A DNA stretch of 64,000 nt, from NCBI GenBank assembly GCA_000314955.1, contig BAEM01000014.1, positions 1 to 64,000 on the forward strand, written 5' to 3'. Under the pieces are notes generated by a model that did not search any database, was not told the DNA's origin, and worked only from the letters and a program-made list of their open reading frames with translations. The stretch comes from Paraglaciecola chathamensis S18K6 (GTDB taxonomy: Bacteria; Pseudomonadota; Gammaproteobacteria; Enterobacterales; Alteromonadaceae). The position numbers and the translations under genes were made by a program. Numbering within the stretch: the stretch's first letter is position 1; each line of letters opens with the position of its first letter. Shown one piece after another: positions 35,575 through 44,661 of this stretch.

Positions 35575-36483
35575 TTACTGGGACGCGGCTAAATTTGCAG
35601 TGATTTTTTCCAGTAATGCATTCAACCACCCTGGGGCGAGCGTCGGCTTCCAAATAAGATAAATATCTTCGAAAGGGCGTGTCATTTCCTGCTGAAATTG
35701 ACTACTCCCAAAGGCGTTTAACCCTTGATGTTGAATCACATATTCAGGTAAATACGCCGCTGCTACGCCGCGTTTCACCATGGCCAGTAAAGGATGCAAG
35801 TCGTTAAAACGAAACTGAATGTTGCGCGGCAATTGATCATCGCGCCAGCCGTCTGATCCAACACCGCGCTGCAACCCACAAAACGCAGAGTTTTTGGGGC
35901 ATGCAAAAGCCAAACGTGTGAATTGCTCTAGGGTAAGATCACTCACAAGCTCTGCATAATCAGCATGTTGGTCTGAAATAGCCAAGGCAAAATGCACCCT
36001 AGCTAAATGTATTCGTTGCACCTCGCTGTTTTCGACATTATGTAGCGCCTCACCGGTCACAAACCCCAATTGCGCTAAGCCATGCTTCACTTTTGTCAGG
36101 GCTTCACCTTCGTAACAGTTATCAACATGAATATAAAATTGCTCACAAACGGCGCTCGGCAGGATCCGCTCAAGCCAGTAATCTTGAATAATACTCGGCC
36201 CACTGATCTGCATACTGTGACGAGTTTGTTTAGCCGCAAAGTGACTCAAAAGTTGATCGCTATCATGAACCAGGTTAGCTGCATGCAGAACAAAAATACG
36301 CCCTTGCTCATTCAACTTAATATTTCGCCCGATACGATCAAATAGCTGCGTATTCAGCGATTTTTCCGTTTTTTTAACGATTTTAGATAGTGCACCCGCT
36401 GACGTGACAAGGGCTTTGGCACTGTGCTGCAAGTTCTGTGTTTTGGCCACATGAATAATTTTACGCAAGTCATCAATATCCAT
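35575..36483 (-). CDS. LysR-family transcriptional regulator
   Basis: A 302-residue LysR-type regulator. The winged helix-turn-helix is at about 1-60 (NLQHSAKALVTSAGALSKIV, then NTQLFDRIGRNIKLNEQGR), followed by the effector-binding domain. A longer frame starts with TTG at 36507; the ATG at 36483, with AAAAGAGTG upstream, fits family starts better. It is divergent from the secreted-protein gene at 36605, the usual target position for a LysR protein, and the 120-base gap would hold the binding site. The effector is unknown. Confidence 0.88.
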   Translation of the reverse strand: MDIDDLRKIIHVAKTQNLQHSAKALVTSAGALSKIVKKTEKSLNTQLFDRIGRNIKLNEQGRIFVLHAANLVHDSDQLLSHFAAKQTRHSMQISGPSIIQDYWLERILPSAVCEQFYIHVDNCYEGEALTKVKHGLAQLGFVTGEALHNVENSEVQRIHLARVHFALAISDQHADYAELVSDLTLEQFTRLAFACPKNSAFCGLQRGVGSDGWRDDQLPRNIQFRFNDLHPLLAMVKRGVAAAYLPEYVIQHQGLNAFGSSQFQQEMTRPFEDIYLIWKPTLAPGWLNALLEKITANLAASQ

Positions 36484-36604
36484 GTTTGTCACTCTTTTTG
36501 TTTCCAATGCGGATATGATAATACGACTTTTGTCTATTTATCGACACTAAAGTTCAGGCTACTGTAAGCAGTGTTATTCACCGTCATCTAAAGGAAAGAG
36601 TGCC

Positions 36605-37348
36605 ATGCAACATTTTTCGATCTGGCTATTGTATCTGCTCGTTATCACGCCTGGTATGAGCTTGGCCGCTAACTCACCTGACAGTTTGCCAAAAACCGAG
36701 CACATAGCGCATGGGCATTATATCGGTGTTCATGGAATGGCCTTACTGTTTGCTCAAGATGGTAGCGCATACGGGCATCACCTGCCGTTATATACCCCGC
36801 CCCATGATTATCAGCTTGTCTATCAGTTGAGGATAATCAAGAGCTTGTCAGCGAACGGGTTAAAATCCCAGCCAAACGAAACGTCGAAGGCTGTTAGTGC
36901 TTTGAAAAAGCATGGCTTACTTACCATAAAACCTGAGCCGTTTGATTTACATCGCCTGATCAAAGGTGACACTTTTAAGGTGAAAGCGACCGTATATCAG
37001 GGACATTTTGAGAGAGGCGGAGAAGCGCTATTTAGCAGCGAAATTACCTTTGTAAAACCTATTTATCGCGAGAAAATTGTACTTGAGCAAGCGAACCAAC
37101 CACGCTTTGTTCAGGTTGAACTTAACGAAAGCGAAACATTGATAGTGCATCAAATTACCTCGCGCCCCTCTTTCGATGCACTGTGGCTCACACATCACCA
37201 GAGCTCACAGCCGAAACAAGCGACAGCGTGTATTGGCATCAGTGAGATAAAAGAACAAGATAGCTATGACTGGCAACGAACGTTTCAGTATTTGTCCCAT
37301 TGCTTTGCGCCACCAGCGTATTTAGAAGTACAAGATTTTGCTCAGTAG
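36605..37348 (+). CDS. secreted protein of unknown function
   Basis: A 247-residue protein with a signal peptide (about 1-22, MSLAA-N). The mature sequence has several His-rich segments (TEHIAHGHYIGVHGMA, AYGHHLPLYTPPHDY) and two late Cys (ATACIGI, SHCFAPP). The His clusters could bind metal, but no known motif is matched. It is divergent from a LysR gene and ends in a shared terminator with tetR. AGGAAAGAG supports the start. No family recognised. Confidence 0.65.
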   Translation: MQHFSIWLLYLLVITPGMSLAANSPDSLPKTEHIAHGHYIGVHGMALLFAQDGSAYGHHLPLYTPPHDYQLVYQLRIIKSLSANGLKSQPNETSKAVSALKKHGLLTIKPEPFDLHRLIKGDTFKVKATVYQGHFERGGEALFSSEITFVKPIYREKIVLEQANQPRFVQVELNESETLIVHQITSRPSFDALWLTHHQSSQPKQATACIGISEIKEQDSYDWQRTFQYLSHCFAPPAYLEVQDFAQ

Positions 37349-37356
37349 AACGCAAC

Positions 37357-37392
37357 AAAACCCCACCTCAACGACGTGAGCTGGGGGTTAAA
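37357..37392. terminator. terminator between convergent genes
   Basis: AACCCC(AC)CTCA and TGAG(CT)GGGGGTT form an imperfect stem around ACGACG between the convergent genes ending at 37348 and 37395. On the minus strand it is followed by TTTTG. Likely works in both directions. Confidence 0.6.
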
Positions 37393-37394
37393 TA

Positions 37395-38009
37395 TCACTC
37401 ACCTTTTGGAAAGCTAGCCAGCGCCATATTTGCCACTTCAACTAACTGTGCTTCGGTCGCGCCACTGCTGGCTTGAATGGCTATACCATTGATAACCGTG
37501 CATAAGTAACGAGATAACGCGGCGGCATCGGTGTCACTGGGTAAATCTTTCTGCGCGATCGCCAATTCTAAGCGCTCGCGCAAATCTTCTTCACTTTTTT
37601 GTCGGCGCTGGGTTAGCACTTCTTTTACCCCAGAGGCCGCTTCACTGCAGGCCAATGCGCCCTGCACCATAACGCAGCCTTGAGGATGAGACGCATCGGA
37701 CATATTTTTTGCCGCGCCAATCAACATCGTTTCAGCCACTTGGTAAGCAGTTGGCTGCTCTAAAGCCGGCTTAAAAAAGCTACAAGGACGGTTCTCGTAG
37801 AACTCGATAGCCTTTAAAAACAACTGCTCTTTGTTACCAAATGCAGAGTACAAGCTGGGTTTATTTATTCCCATGGCAGAGGTTAAATCAGACAAAGATG
37901 CGCCGTCATAACCTTTGGTCCAAAAAACGTCTAACGCTTTTTCAAGGGCGGTTTGCATGTCAAATGCCCGTGGTCGCCCCACAGCGGCAGTACAACTAAC
38001 AGCACTCAT
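37395..38009 (-). CDS. TetR-family repressor, likely of the RND efflux operon
   Basis: A 204-residue TetR protein. The DNA-binding part at about 15-60 contains GASLSDLTSAMGINKPSLYSAF; the rest is an all-helical ligand domain, including HPQGCVMVQGALACSE as in AcrR-like members. The ATG at 38009, with CAGGAGC upstream, is preferred over the longer frame at 38150. It is divergent from the RND operon, whose promoter is flanked by two similar operator-like sites (38568 and 38619). A MITE (38192-38457) lies in the intergenic region between them. Confidence 0.88.
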   Translation of the reverse strand: MSAVSCTAAVGRPRAFDMQTALEKALDVFWTKGYDGASLSDLTSAMGINKPSLYSAFGNKEQLFLKAIEFYENRPCSFFKPALEQPTAYQVAETMLIGAAKNMSDASHPQGCVMVQGALACSEAASGVKEVLTQRRQKSEEDLRERLELAIAQKDLPSDTDAAALSRYLCTVINGIAIQASSGATEAQLVEVANMALASFPKGE

Positions 38010-38191
38010 TTTTTTGCTCCTGATGTCATTATGCTCACATAGTAAACAGCTAATTAACCCTTGTCTATATGGGGTTATATACTCTTTAGTACAATACAGA
38101 CCATTTATTGTATTCGTAGAATTAGGCAATAAAGCTGAAGTTTTCGACATTCAGAATGTCGCTTTAACTGCGTACTATGTACCTCGTGCTT

Positions 38192-38457
38192 ATACCATTC
38201 CACGTTAATAAGTGATGACTCAGCGAGAGTTTAAAAGGGCTTAAACAAGGCGCATGACTGAATGAATAGTTGTTCTCTTTCGAAGTCATGCAACGCAGTG
38301 TAAGCCCTTTTAAAACTCGCCTGCAAGGAATGCCCCAGCGGCTTTTGCTCTGCGTTCTCACTATTTGAAAGGGAACAACCATTACTACATAGCGACGCCT
38401 TAATCAAAAACCGCTGGACGCATTCTGAGGCGGCCACTTATTAATGCGGATTGGTAT
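38192..38457 (-). mobile_element. MITE, full copy B (266 bp)
   Basis: Reverse complement of the copy at 33993-34258, with two mismatches seen by eye. It lies between tetR and the RND operon, upstream of the operators. Its ends TTATACCATTCC and GGATTGGTATTAG again show TA-rich flanks, but a target duplication cannot be fixed. Confidence 0.85.
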
Positions 38458-38567
38458 TAGTCTGTTGAAACAAATCAAAGTTCAAATTTTAGCATGCTAT
38501 CAATCCTATTTATCCCCGTGACTTCGGGGGCTATAAAAATCCATTATTAATTAGATCAAAATTAAAT

Positions 38568-38580
38568 TACCGACCGGTAC
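38568..38580. promoter_or_regulatory. TetR-type operator, upstream site
   Basis: TACCGACCGGTAC, with TACC and GGTA arms, lies just before the -35 of the RND operon. A sister site, TACCGACCAGTAC, is at 38619-38631. Confidence 0.65.
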
Positions 38581-38589
38581 AAAAATATA

Positions 38590-38617
38590 TTGACTAAATG
38601 CTGCGCATCTATATTCT
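38590..38617 (+). promoter_or_regulatory. RND operon promoter
   Basis: TTGACT (38590-38595), a 16-base spacer and TATTCT (38612-38617), between the two operator-like sites. A repressor bound at both sides would block it. The start codon is 77 bases on. Confidence 0.55.
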
Positions 38618-38618
38618 T

Positions 38619-38631
38619 ACCGACCAGTACA
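38619..38631. promoter_or_regulatory. TetR-type operator, downstream site
   Basis: TACCGACCAGTAC differs by one base from the site at 38568-38580 and lies immediately after the -10. The spacing between the two sites is 51 bases, about five helical turns, so both face the same side of the DNA. Confidence 0.65.
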
Positions 38632-38693
38632 TAAATAGCAAATTCTATTAGAACGTCGTCGTGAACAAGGTTAAATCAGAGGAAATGAATCTC

Positions 38694-39941
38694 ATGAGCA
38701 CAAAACACATTGTCAAAAATTGGCTACTAGGTGGGATCGCCAGCGTCGTGTTGGTTGCTTGTGGCAACCCAGACGAATCAAATCAACCTGTTGCCCCCGT
38801 AGCGCCGCAAGTCAGCGTAGCGAAAGTAGTAAATGAGCGTATCACTGAATGGGACGAGTTCACTGGCCGTTTACAAGCTCCGCAAACCGTGACGTTGATC
38901 CCGCGTGTATCAGGATATATCGAAAATGTACTATTTGAAGAAGGCGCAGTGGTCAACAAAGGTGAAGTGCTATTTCAAATAGACCCCCGTGCCTTTAAAG
39001 CAGAAGTTGACCGTTTAAAAGCAGAGTTACTCAGTGCTAAAAGTGCCTATACCCAAGCACTAAATGATTTTGAACGTGCGAAAACGTTAAGCGAGCAACG
39101 AGCAGTTTCAGTTGAAATACTTGACGGTCGCTTAGCCCGCAAGCAACAAACATCGGCCACTGTGGCATCGGTTTCTGCCGCATTAGAGCGCGCAGAGCTT
39201 GATTTGTCTTACACTCAAGTCACGGCGCCTATCTCAGGTCGGGTATCTTATGCCCTTATCACTGAGGGTAACTTTGTCACCGCCGGACAAAGCCAGCTTA
39301 CGAGCTTGGTATCAATGGACAAGATGTACGCCTACTTTGATGTAGACGAACAAACTTACTTAAAGTACGCCCAATTGGCTGAGTCAGGACAGCGTTCAAG
39401 TACCCGAGATGATAATGCCAACCCTGTCTATATGGCACTGGCCAGCGAAGCGAACTTCGAGCACACGGGCAGCATTGATTTTGTGGATAACGCGGTTAAT
39501 CAAACCACTGGCACGATCCGCATTCGTGCGTCTTTCGCCAACCAAGAGCACTCTTTACTACCGGGCTTATTTGCACGGATTAAACTGACTGGCAGTAACT
39601 CATATCAAGGCATTTTGATCGATGAAAAAGCGGTTGGAACAGATCTCAATCGCAAGTTTGTATTGGTCGTGAACCAAGACAACCAACTTGAATACCGAAA
39701 TGTGGTACTAGGTGAAAAAGTCAACGGTTTACGCATAGTCACTGATGGTTTAGCGCCTGAAGAAACCATAGTGGTCAATGGCTTACAACGTGTTCGCCCG
39801 AATATGCAGATTCAACCTAAATTAGTAGAAATGACCTCCATTGAGGCACTGACCGCCCTTCGCCAGCAACAGAAATTACTCGACCAAACCAGCAATGAAT
39901 TGACGGCACAAGCCGACGAAACGTTTGCTGATCGCGGTTAA
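38694..39941 (+). CDS. RND efflux periplasmic adaptor (AcrA/MexA type)
   Basis: A 415-residue membrane-fusion protein that links the inner-membrane pump to the outer-membrane channel. The lipobox LVAC predicts lipid anchoring. It contains the lipoyl segments (RVSGYIENVLFEEGAVVNKG and TAPISGRVSY), a helical hairpin (about 105-175) and the beta-barrel domain. The ATG at 38694 with AGAGGAAA upstream is preferred over the GTG at 38661. It is first in a three-gene operon with pump (12 bases later) and channel. Substrates unknown, probably drugs or other toxic compounds. Confidence 0.93.
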   Translation: MSTKHIVKNWLLGGIASVVLVACGNPDESNQPVAPVAPQVSVAKVVNERITEWDEFTGRLQAPQTVTLIPRVSGYIENVLFEEGAVVNKGEVLFQIDPRAFKAEVDRLKAELLSAKSAYTQALNDFERAKTLSEQRAVSVEILDGRLARKQQTSATVASVSAALERAELDLSYTQVTAPISGRVSYALITEGNFVTAGQSQLTSLVSMDKMYAYFDVDEQTYLKYAQLAESGQRSSTRDDNANPVYMALASEANFEHTGSIDFVDNAVNQTTGTIRIRASFANQEHSLLPGLFARIKLTGSNSYQGILIDEKAVGTDLNRKFVLVVNQDNQLEYRNVVLGEKVNGLRIVTDGLAPEETIVVNGLQRVRPNMQIQPKLVEMTSIEALTALRQQQKLLDQTSNELTAQADETFADRG

Positions 39942-39952
39942 CGGAGCCTCTC

Positions 39953-42900
39953 ATGTTTTCGCAGTTTTTTATACGCCGCCCTATTTTTGCGGCGGTTATC
40001 TCGCTGATTTTCTTTATCGTAGGGGCCATCTCTGTATGGCAACTACCGATTACCGAATATCCAGAAGTAGTACCACCGACTGTGGTCGTTACCGCTAACT
40101 ACCCAGGTGCCAACCCTAAGGTGATTGCCGAAACGGTTGCTTCCCCCCTTGAACAAGAGATCAACGGGGTTGAAAACATGTTGTACATGTCTTCTCAAGC
40201 CACGTCTGATGGCACCATGACCCTGACCATCACGTTTGCCATTGGTAGCGATGTGGATTTAGCCCAAACCCAGGTTCAAAGCCGAGTTGAGCGTGCTAAG
40301 CCGCGCTTACCAGAAGAAGTACAACGTTTAGGCATAGTCACTGAGAAATCTTCCCCAGATTTAACCATGGTGGTGCATTTAACCTCACCTGACGAGCGAT
40401 ACGATATGTTGTATTTATCAAACTACGCCGTGCTTAACGTTAAAGATGAATTGGCTCGTATCGAAGGCGTAGGACAAGTGCGGGTGTTTGGTGCTGGCGA
40501 CTACAGTATGCGCGTTTGGTTAGATCCAAACAAAGTGGCTGCTTTAGGGTTATCCCCAAGCAATATCGTGTCAGCGATTCGTGAGCAAAACCAACAAGCT
40601 GCCGCCGGTAGCCTTGGCGCACAGCCCAGTGGTGACAGTGACTTTCAACTTTTAATCAATGTTAAAGGTCGTTTGACTGACGTTGAAGAGTTTGAAGACA
40701 TCATTATTAAAGTAGGCGAACAGGGGCAAATTAGTCGCCTTAAAGATGTCGCCCGCGTTGAACTTGGCGCCTCTACTTATGCGCTTCGCTCGATGCTAGA
40801 CAACAAAGACGCTGCCGCAATGCCGGTATTTCAGGCGTCAGGGTCCAATGCGATTCAAATTTCCGATGATGTGCGCAGCAAAATGGCTGAGCTATCAAAA
40901 ACCTTTCCTGAAGGCTTGAGTTACGACATTGTTTACGACCCCACAGTGTTTGTGCGCGGCTCTATTGAAGCTGTGGTTAAAACCCTGTTTGAGGCCGTTT
41001 TATTAGTGGTTTTAGTCGTGGTGCTATTTTTACAAACATGGCGCGCCTCGATTATTCCATTAGTTGCTGTGCCAGTATCGTTAGTGGGCACCTTTGCCTT
41101 TATGCATTTACTGGGCTTTTCACTGAACGCCTTATCCTTGTTTGGTTTGGTACTTGCCATCGGGATCGTGGTCGATGACGCGATTGTCGTGGTGGAAAAC
41201 GTTGAGCGAAATATCGCAGATGGTTTATCGCCAGTTGCTGCAACACAAAAAGCGATGAAAGAAGTAACAGGCCCTATCGTTGCCACCACCTTGGTATTGG
41301 CAGCAGTGTTTATCCCAACGGCGTTTATGTCTGGTTTGACTGGTCAGTTTTACAAGCAATTCGCGCTGACTATCACAATTTCGACCTTTATCTCGGCAAT
41401 CAACTCGCTCACCCTAAGCCCTGCCTTGTCAGCTTTGCTACTTAAAGGCCACGATAGCAAGAAAGACGCCCTCACCCGAGGTATGGACAAACTGCTCGGC
41501 GGCTGGTTATTTAACCCGTTTAATCGTTTCTTCGCTCGCTTGTCAGACGGCTACGGCTGGGTTGTGAAAAAAGTGCTGCGTTTTGGCCTATTAGTCGGCG
41601 TGATTTACATCGGTTTAGTGGGTTTGACCGGCTTGCAATTTGCCACCACCCCAACAGGTTATGTGCCAGGACAAGACAAGCAATATCTGGTGGCATTTGC
41701 CCAGTTACCAGATGCAGCATCACTTGATCGCACAGAAGAAGTGATTAAAGAAATGTCCCGTATCGCCCTTGAACAGCCCGGTGTGTCTAACTCTGTTGCT
41801 TTTCCTGGCTTGAGTATCAATGGTTTTACCAACAGCACCAACAGCGGAATAGTATTTACACCACTGGATGACTTTGCCGATCGCACAGACCCATCATTAT
41901 CAGCTGGGGCGATTGCCGCGGCACTGAATCAAAAATTTGCCGCCATTGAAGATGCCTACATCGCTATCTTCCCGCCGCCGCCAGTACAAGGTTTAGGCAC
42001 CATAGGCGGCTTTAGACTGCAAATTCAAGACCGCGCTAACTATGGTTACGACGAGCTGTATAAGGTCACCATGCAAGTGATGCAAAAAGCGTGGGCTACG
42101 CCCGAATTAGCTGGCGTGTTCTCTAGCTATCAAATTAATGTTCCGCAACTTGATGTAGACATTGACCGCACCAAGGCTAAACAGCAGTCGGTTTCTTTGG
42201 ATGAGCTGTTTACCACCTTACAAGGTTATATGGGCTCGGTGTACGCCAATGACTTTAATCAGTTTGGTCGTACTTATCAGGTGAACGTGCAAGCTGACGA
42301 GCAATTCAGACAAACCCCAGAACAAATAGCGCAGCTCAAAGTGCGTAACAACAACGGCGATATGGTGCCTATCGGGTCGTTCATTAATGTAAACAATACC
42401 GCAGGCCCTGATCGCGTTATGCATTACAACGGCTTTACCACGGCTGAAATCAACGGTGGTGCAGCGCCGGGTTACAGTTCAGGCGAAGCACAAGCAGCGA
42501 TTGAAAAGATATTAGCTGAAACCTTACCCAACGGCATGACCTACGAGTGGACCGAACTCACCTATCAACAAATACTGGCAGGCAATGCGGGCATGTATAT
42601 CTTCCCGTTGATCATCCTGTTGGTGTTCTTGGTATTGGCGGCCCAGTACGAGAGTTTGAGCTTACCGCTGGCAATCATTTTGATTATCCCGATGACGCTA
42701 CTGTCGGCATTAAGCGGTGTGCTTATCGCAGGGGGCGACAACAATATCTTTACCCAAATTGGCTTTATTGTACTGGTGGGGCTGGCGACAAAAAACGCGA
42801 TCCTTATCGTTGAATTCGCGAAAGAATTGCAAGACGAAGGCAGAACCGCTTACGAAGCCATTCTTGAAGCCGGCCGCTTACGTTTGCGCCCCATTTTGAT

Positions 42901-43132
42901 GACGTCCATCGCCTTTATCATGGGCGTGGTGCCTATGGTGTTCTCAAGCGGTGCGGGTGCAGAGATGCGTCAAGCCATGGGGGTTGCTGTGTTCTCAGGC
43001 ATGATAGGGGTCACCGTGTTTGGCCTACTACTCACCCCATTATTTTACTATGTGCTCGCTAAGCGCGGCGAGCGTAAATCTCACCAATTACCTATAAAAA
43101 ACAACGCTAAACAGGAGGCTGACCATGGGTAA
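39953..43132 (+). CDS. RND (HAE1-type) multidrug efflux pump
   Basis: A 1059-residue AcrB/MexB-like proton-driven pump with 12 helices and two large periplasmic loops. It starts MFSQFFIRRPIFAAVISL, with the cytoplasmic N-terminus typical of the family. The proton-relay Asp pair is in GIVVDDAIVVVENVERN, and the second-half Lys region in GLATKNAILIVEFAKE. Full length, no frameshift. Its end overlaps the next gene by 8 bases. The operon is divergent from a TetR gene. Confidence 0.95.
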   Translation: MFSQFFIRRPIFAAVISLIFFIVGAISVWQLPITEYPEVVPPTVVVTANYPGANPKVIAETVASPLEQEINGVENMLYMSSQATSDGTMTLTITFAIGSDVDLAQTQVQSRVERAKPRLPEEVQRLGIVTEKSSPDLTMVVHLTSPDERYDMLYLSNYAVLNVKDELARIEGVGQVRVFGAGDYSMRVWLDPNKVAALGLSPSNIVSAIREQNQQAAAGSLGAQPSGDSDFQLLINVKGRLTDVEEFEDIIIKVGEQGQISRLKDVARVELGASTYALRSMLDNKDAAAMPVFQASGSNAIQISDDVRSKMAELSKTFPEGLSYDIVYDPTVFVRGSIEAVVKTLFEAVLLVVLVVVLFLQTWRASIIPLVAVPVSLVGTFAFMHLLGFSLNALSLFGLVLAIGIVVDDAIVVVENVERNIADGLSPVAATQKAMKEVTGPIVATTLVLAAVFIPTAFMSGLTGQFYKQFALTITISTFISAINSLTLSPALSALLLKGHDSKKDALTRGMDKLLGGWLFNPFNRFFARLSDGYGWVVKKVLRFGLLVGVIYIGLVGLTGLQFATTPTGYVPGQDKQYLVAFAQLPDAASLDRTEEVIKEMSRIALEQPGVSNSVAFPGLSINGFTNSTNSGIVFTPLDDFADRTDPSLSAGAIAAALNQKFAAIEDAYIAIFPPPPVQGLGTIGGFRLQIQDRANYGYDELYKVTMQVMQKAWATPELAGVFSSYQINVPQLDVDIDRTKAKQQSVSLDELFTTLQGYMGSVYANDFNQFGRTYQVNVQADEQFRQTPEQIAQLKVRNNNGDMVPIGSFINVNNTAGPDRVMHYNGFTTAEINGGAAPGYSSGEAQAAIEKILAETLPNGMTYEWTELTYQQILAGNAGMYIFPLIILLVFLVLAAQYESLSLPLAIILIIPMTLLSALSGVLIAGGDNNIFTQIGFIVLVGLATKNAILIVEFAKELQDEGRTAYEAILEAGRLRLRPILMTSIAFIMGVVPMVFSSGAGAEMRQAMGVAVFSGMIGVTVFGLLLTPLFYYVLAKRGERKSHQLPIKNNAKQEADHG

Positions 43133-44507
43133 CATCTTGAAAATCGGCACACTGGCTGGGCTGATCTCAGCCCTTGCTGCCTGTGCTGTAGGGCCTGATT
43201 ACCAAGCCCCAACCAAAGCAAATAACATTGAATTAGCTAGCGCTTATGAGCAAGCAGAGAAGCTCACCAACTGGTGGAACGCTTTTGGTGATGAAGACTT
43301 AAATCAGCTGATTGACCAAGCGTTGAAAGAAAACCGCACGTTATTTCAAGCACAAGCCAACGTGCTGCGCGCCTATGCCATATTTCGGGATAGCGATAAT
43401 GACTTGTTGCCAAAAGGCTCGTTAAACGCAGGCTACGAGGCGGGAAAGAACATTACTGTGCTCGAATCTGACGACGATACCATTGCCCGTGGTTATAACG
43501 CAGGCGCTAATTTAACCTGGGATGTGGACCTGTTTGGCAAGGTACGCCGAGCTATAGAAGCATCACTGGCTGAAGCCGAGCAAGCTGATATTCTGTGGCA
43601 TGACGCTCAGTTACAAATTATCAGCCAAGTGGCTGCCACCTATGGTGACTATCGTGGTGCCCAGTTCAGATTAAAAGTCGCGGAGCAAAACTTAGCTAAC
43701 TTGCGCCAAACACGCACTATCGTAAAAGCGCGTTTTCAGGCTGGGTTTGCCTCAGAACTTGAAATGGCGCGCATTGATGCTCAAGTCTTTCAAGTTGAAG
43801 CCAGTGTGCCACAAATGCGTAACTTGCTTGCCAGAGCCGAGGCCACACTGTCAGCACTTTTGGCCAAAAAACCAGGTGAACTTGCCCTTAGCACAGAGCC
43901 AGAGTTACCCCAGCTATCAAAGCCCGTGGCCTTGGTACCCGGTGAAAACTATTTGCGCTATCGGGCTGATGTTGCAAGTTCAGAACGGGCGTTAGCCGCA
44001 AGTACTGCGCGCATTGGCGTGGCAACCGCTGACTTATACCCGAATGTATCTGTAAGCGGCTTTTTAGGCTTTTTGTCTGGGCCAGGCTTAACCTTAGGCG
44101 GCGACACCAAAAGCTGGAGTGTTGCCCCGACTATCAGCTGGCAAGCAGCTGATTTAGGTTCGATAAAGGCGCGTATCCGCCAAGCAGAAGCTAATTCTGA
44201 TATCGCCTTAGCCCAGTTCGAACAACAAGTGTTTGATGCGCTAGCCGACATGCAGTTTTCATTGCAAAGCTATAACTTCAGCCGCCAGCAGCAACAAAGC
44301 ACTGAACACCAATGGCAAGCTAGTGAAAGAGCGATGATATTAGCCCGCCAGCGATTTGAAGCCGGTAGCGGCGAGTTTTTGGAATTGTTAGAAGCCCAGC
44401 GTGATGCCTTGCAAAGCCGAGAACAACTAGCCGTGCAAGAACAGCAAAGCTTTAACCGCTTAGTGGATATTTACCGTGCATTCGGTGGCGGGATCAGCGT
44501 TATTTAA
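43125..44507 (+). CDS. outer-membrane efflux channel (OprM/NodT type)
   Basis: A 460-residue TolC-like lipoprotein: lipobox LAAC, then VGPDYQAP typical of NodT-family channels, and two long helical repeats (about 60-240 and 260-455). It completes the tripartite pump with the two preceding genes and overlaps the pump gene by 8 bases, implying translational coupling. Its TAA stop runs into a truncated MITE that starts at 44507. Confidence 0.92.
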   Translation: MGNILKIGTLAGLISALAACAVGPDYQAPTKANNIELASAYEQAEKLTNWWNAFGDEDLNQLIDQALKENRTLFQAQANVLRAYAIFRDSDNDLLPKGSLNAGYEAGKNITVLESDDDTIARGYNAGANLTWDVDLFGKVRRAIEASLAEAEQADILWHDAQLQIISQVAATYGDYRGAQFRLKVAEQNLANLRQTRTIVKARFQAGFASELEMARIDAQVFQVEASVPQMRNLLARAEATLSALLAKKPGELALSTEPELPQLSKPVALVPGENYLRYRADVASSERALAASTARIGVATADLYPNVSVSGFLGFLSGPGLTLGGDTKSWSVAPTISWQAADLGSIKARIRQAEANSDIALAQFEQQVFDALADMQFSLQSYNFSRQQQQSTEHQWQASERAMILARQRFEAGSGEFLELLEAQRDALQSREQLAVQEQQSFNRLVDIYRAFGGGISVI

Positions 44508-44613
44508 TACCAATCCGCATTAATAAGTGACCGCCTCAGAATGCGTCCAGCGGTTTTTGATTAAGGCGTCGCTATGTAGTAATGGTTGTTCCCTTTCAAA
44601 TAGTGAGAACGCA
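44507..44613 (+). mobile_element. MITE, left part only (copy C)
   Basis: Matches copy A from ATACCAATCC to GTGAGAACGCA and then stops where a terminator hairpin begins. The junction falls close to a CAAAAGCCG stretch present both in the MITE and in the hairpin, so the right part may have been lost by recombination at this short match. Confidence 0.8.
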
Positions 44614-44647
44614 ACACAAAAGCCGGAGCGAACTCCGGCTTTTGTGT
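44614..44647. terminator. bidirectional terminator of efflux operon and MFS gene
   Basis: ACACAAAAGCCGGAG pairs perfectly with CTCCGGCTTTTGTGT around a CGAA loop. It lies between the convergent channel gene and MFS gene; both strands have T-rich stem ends. Confidence 0.85.
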
Positions 44648-44661
44648 GACTGCTATTTATT

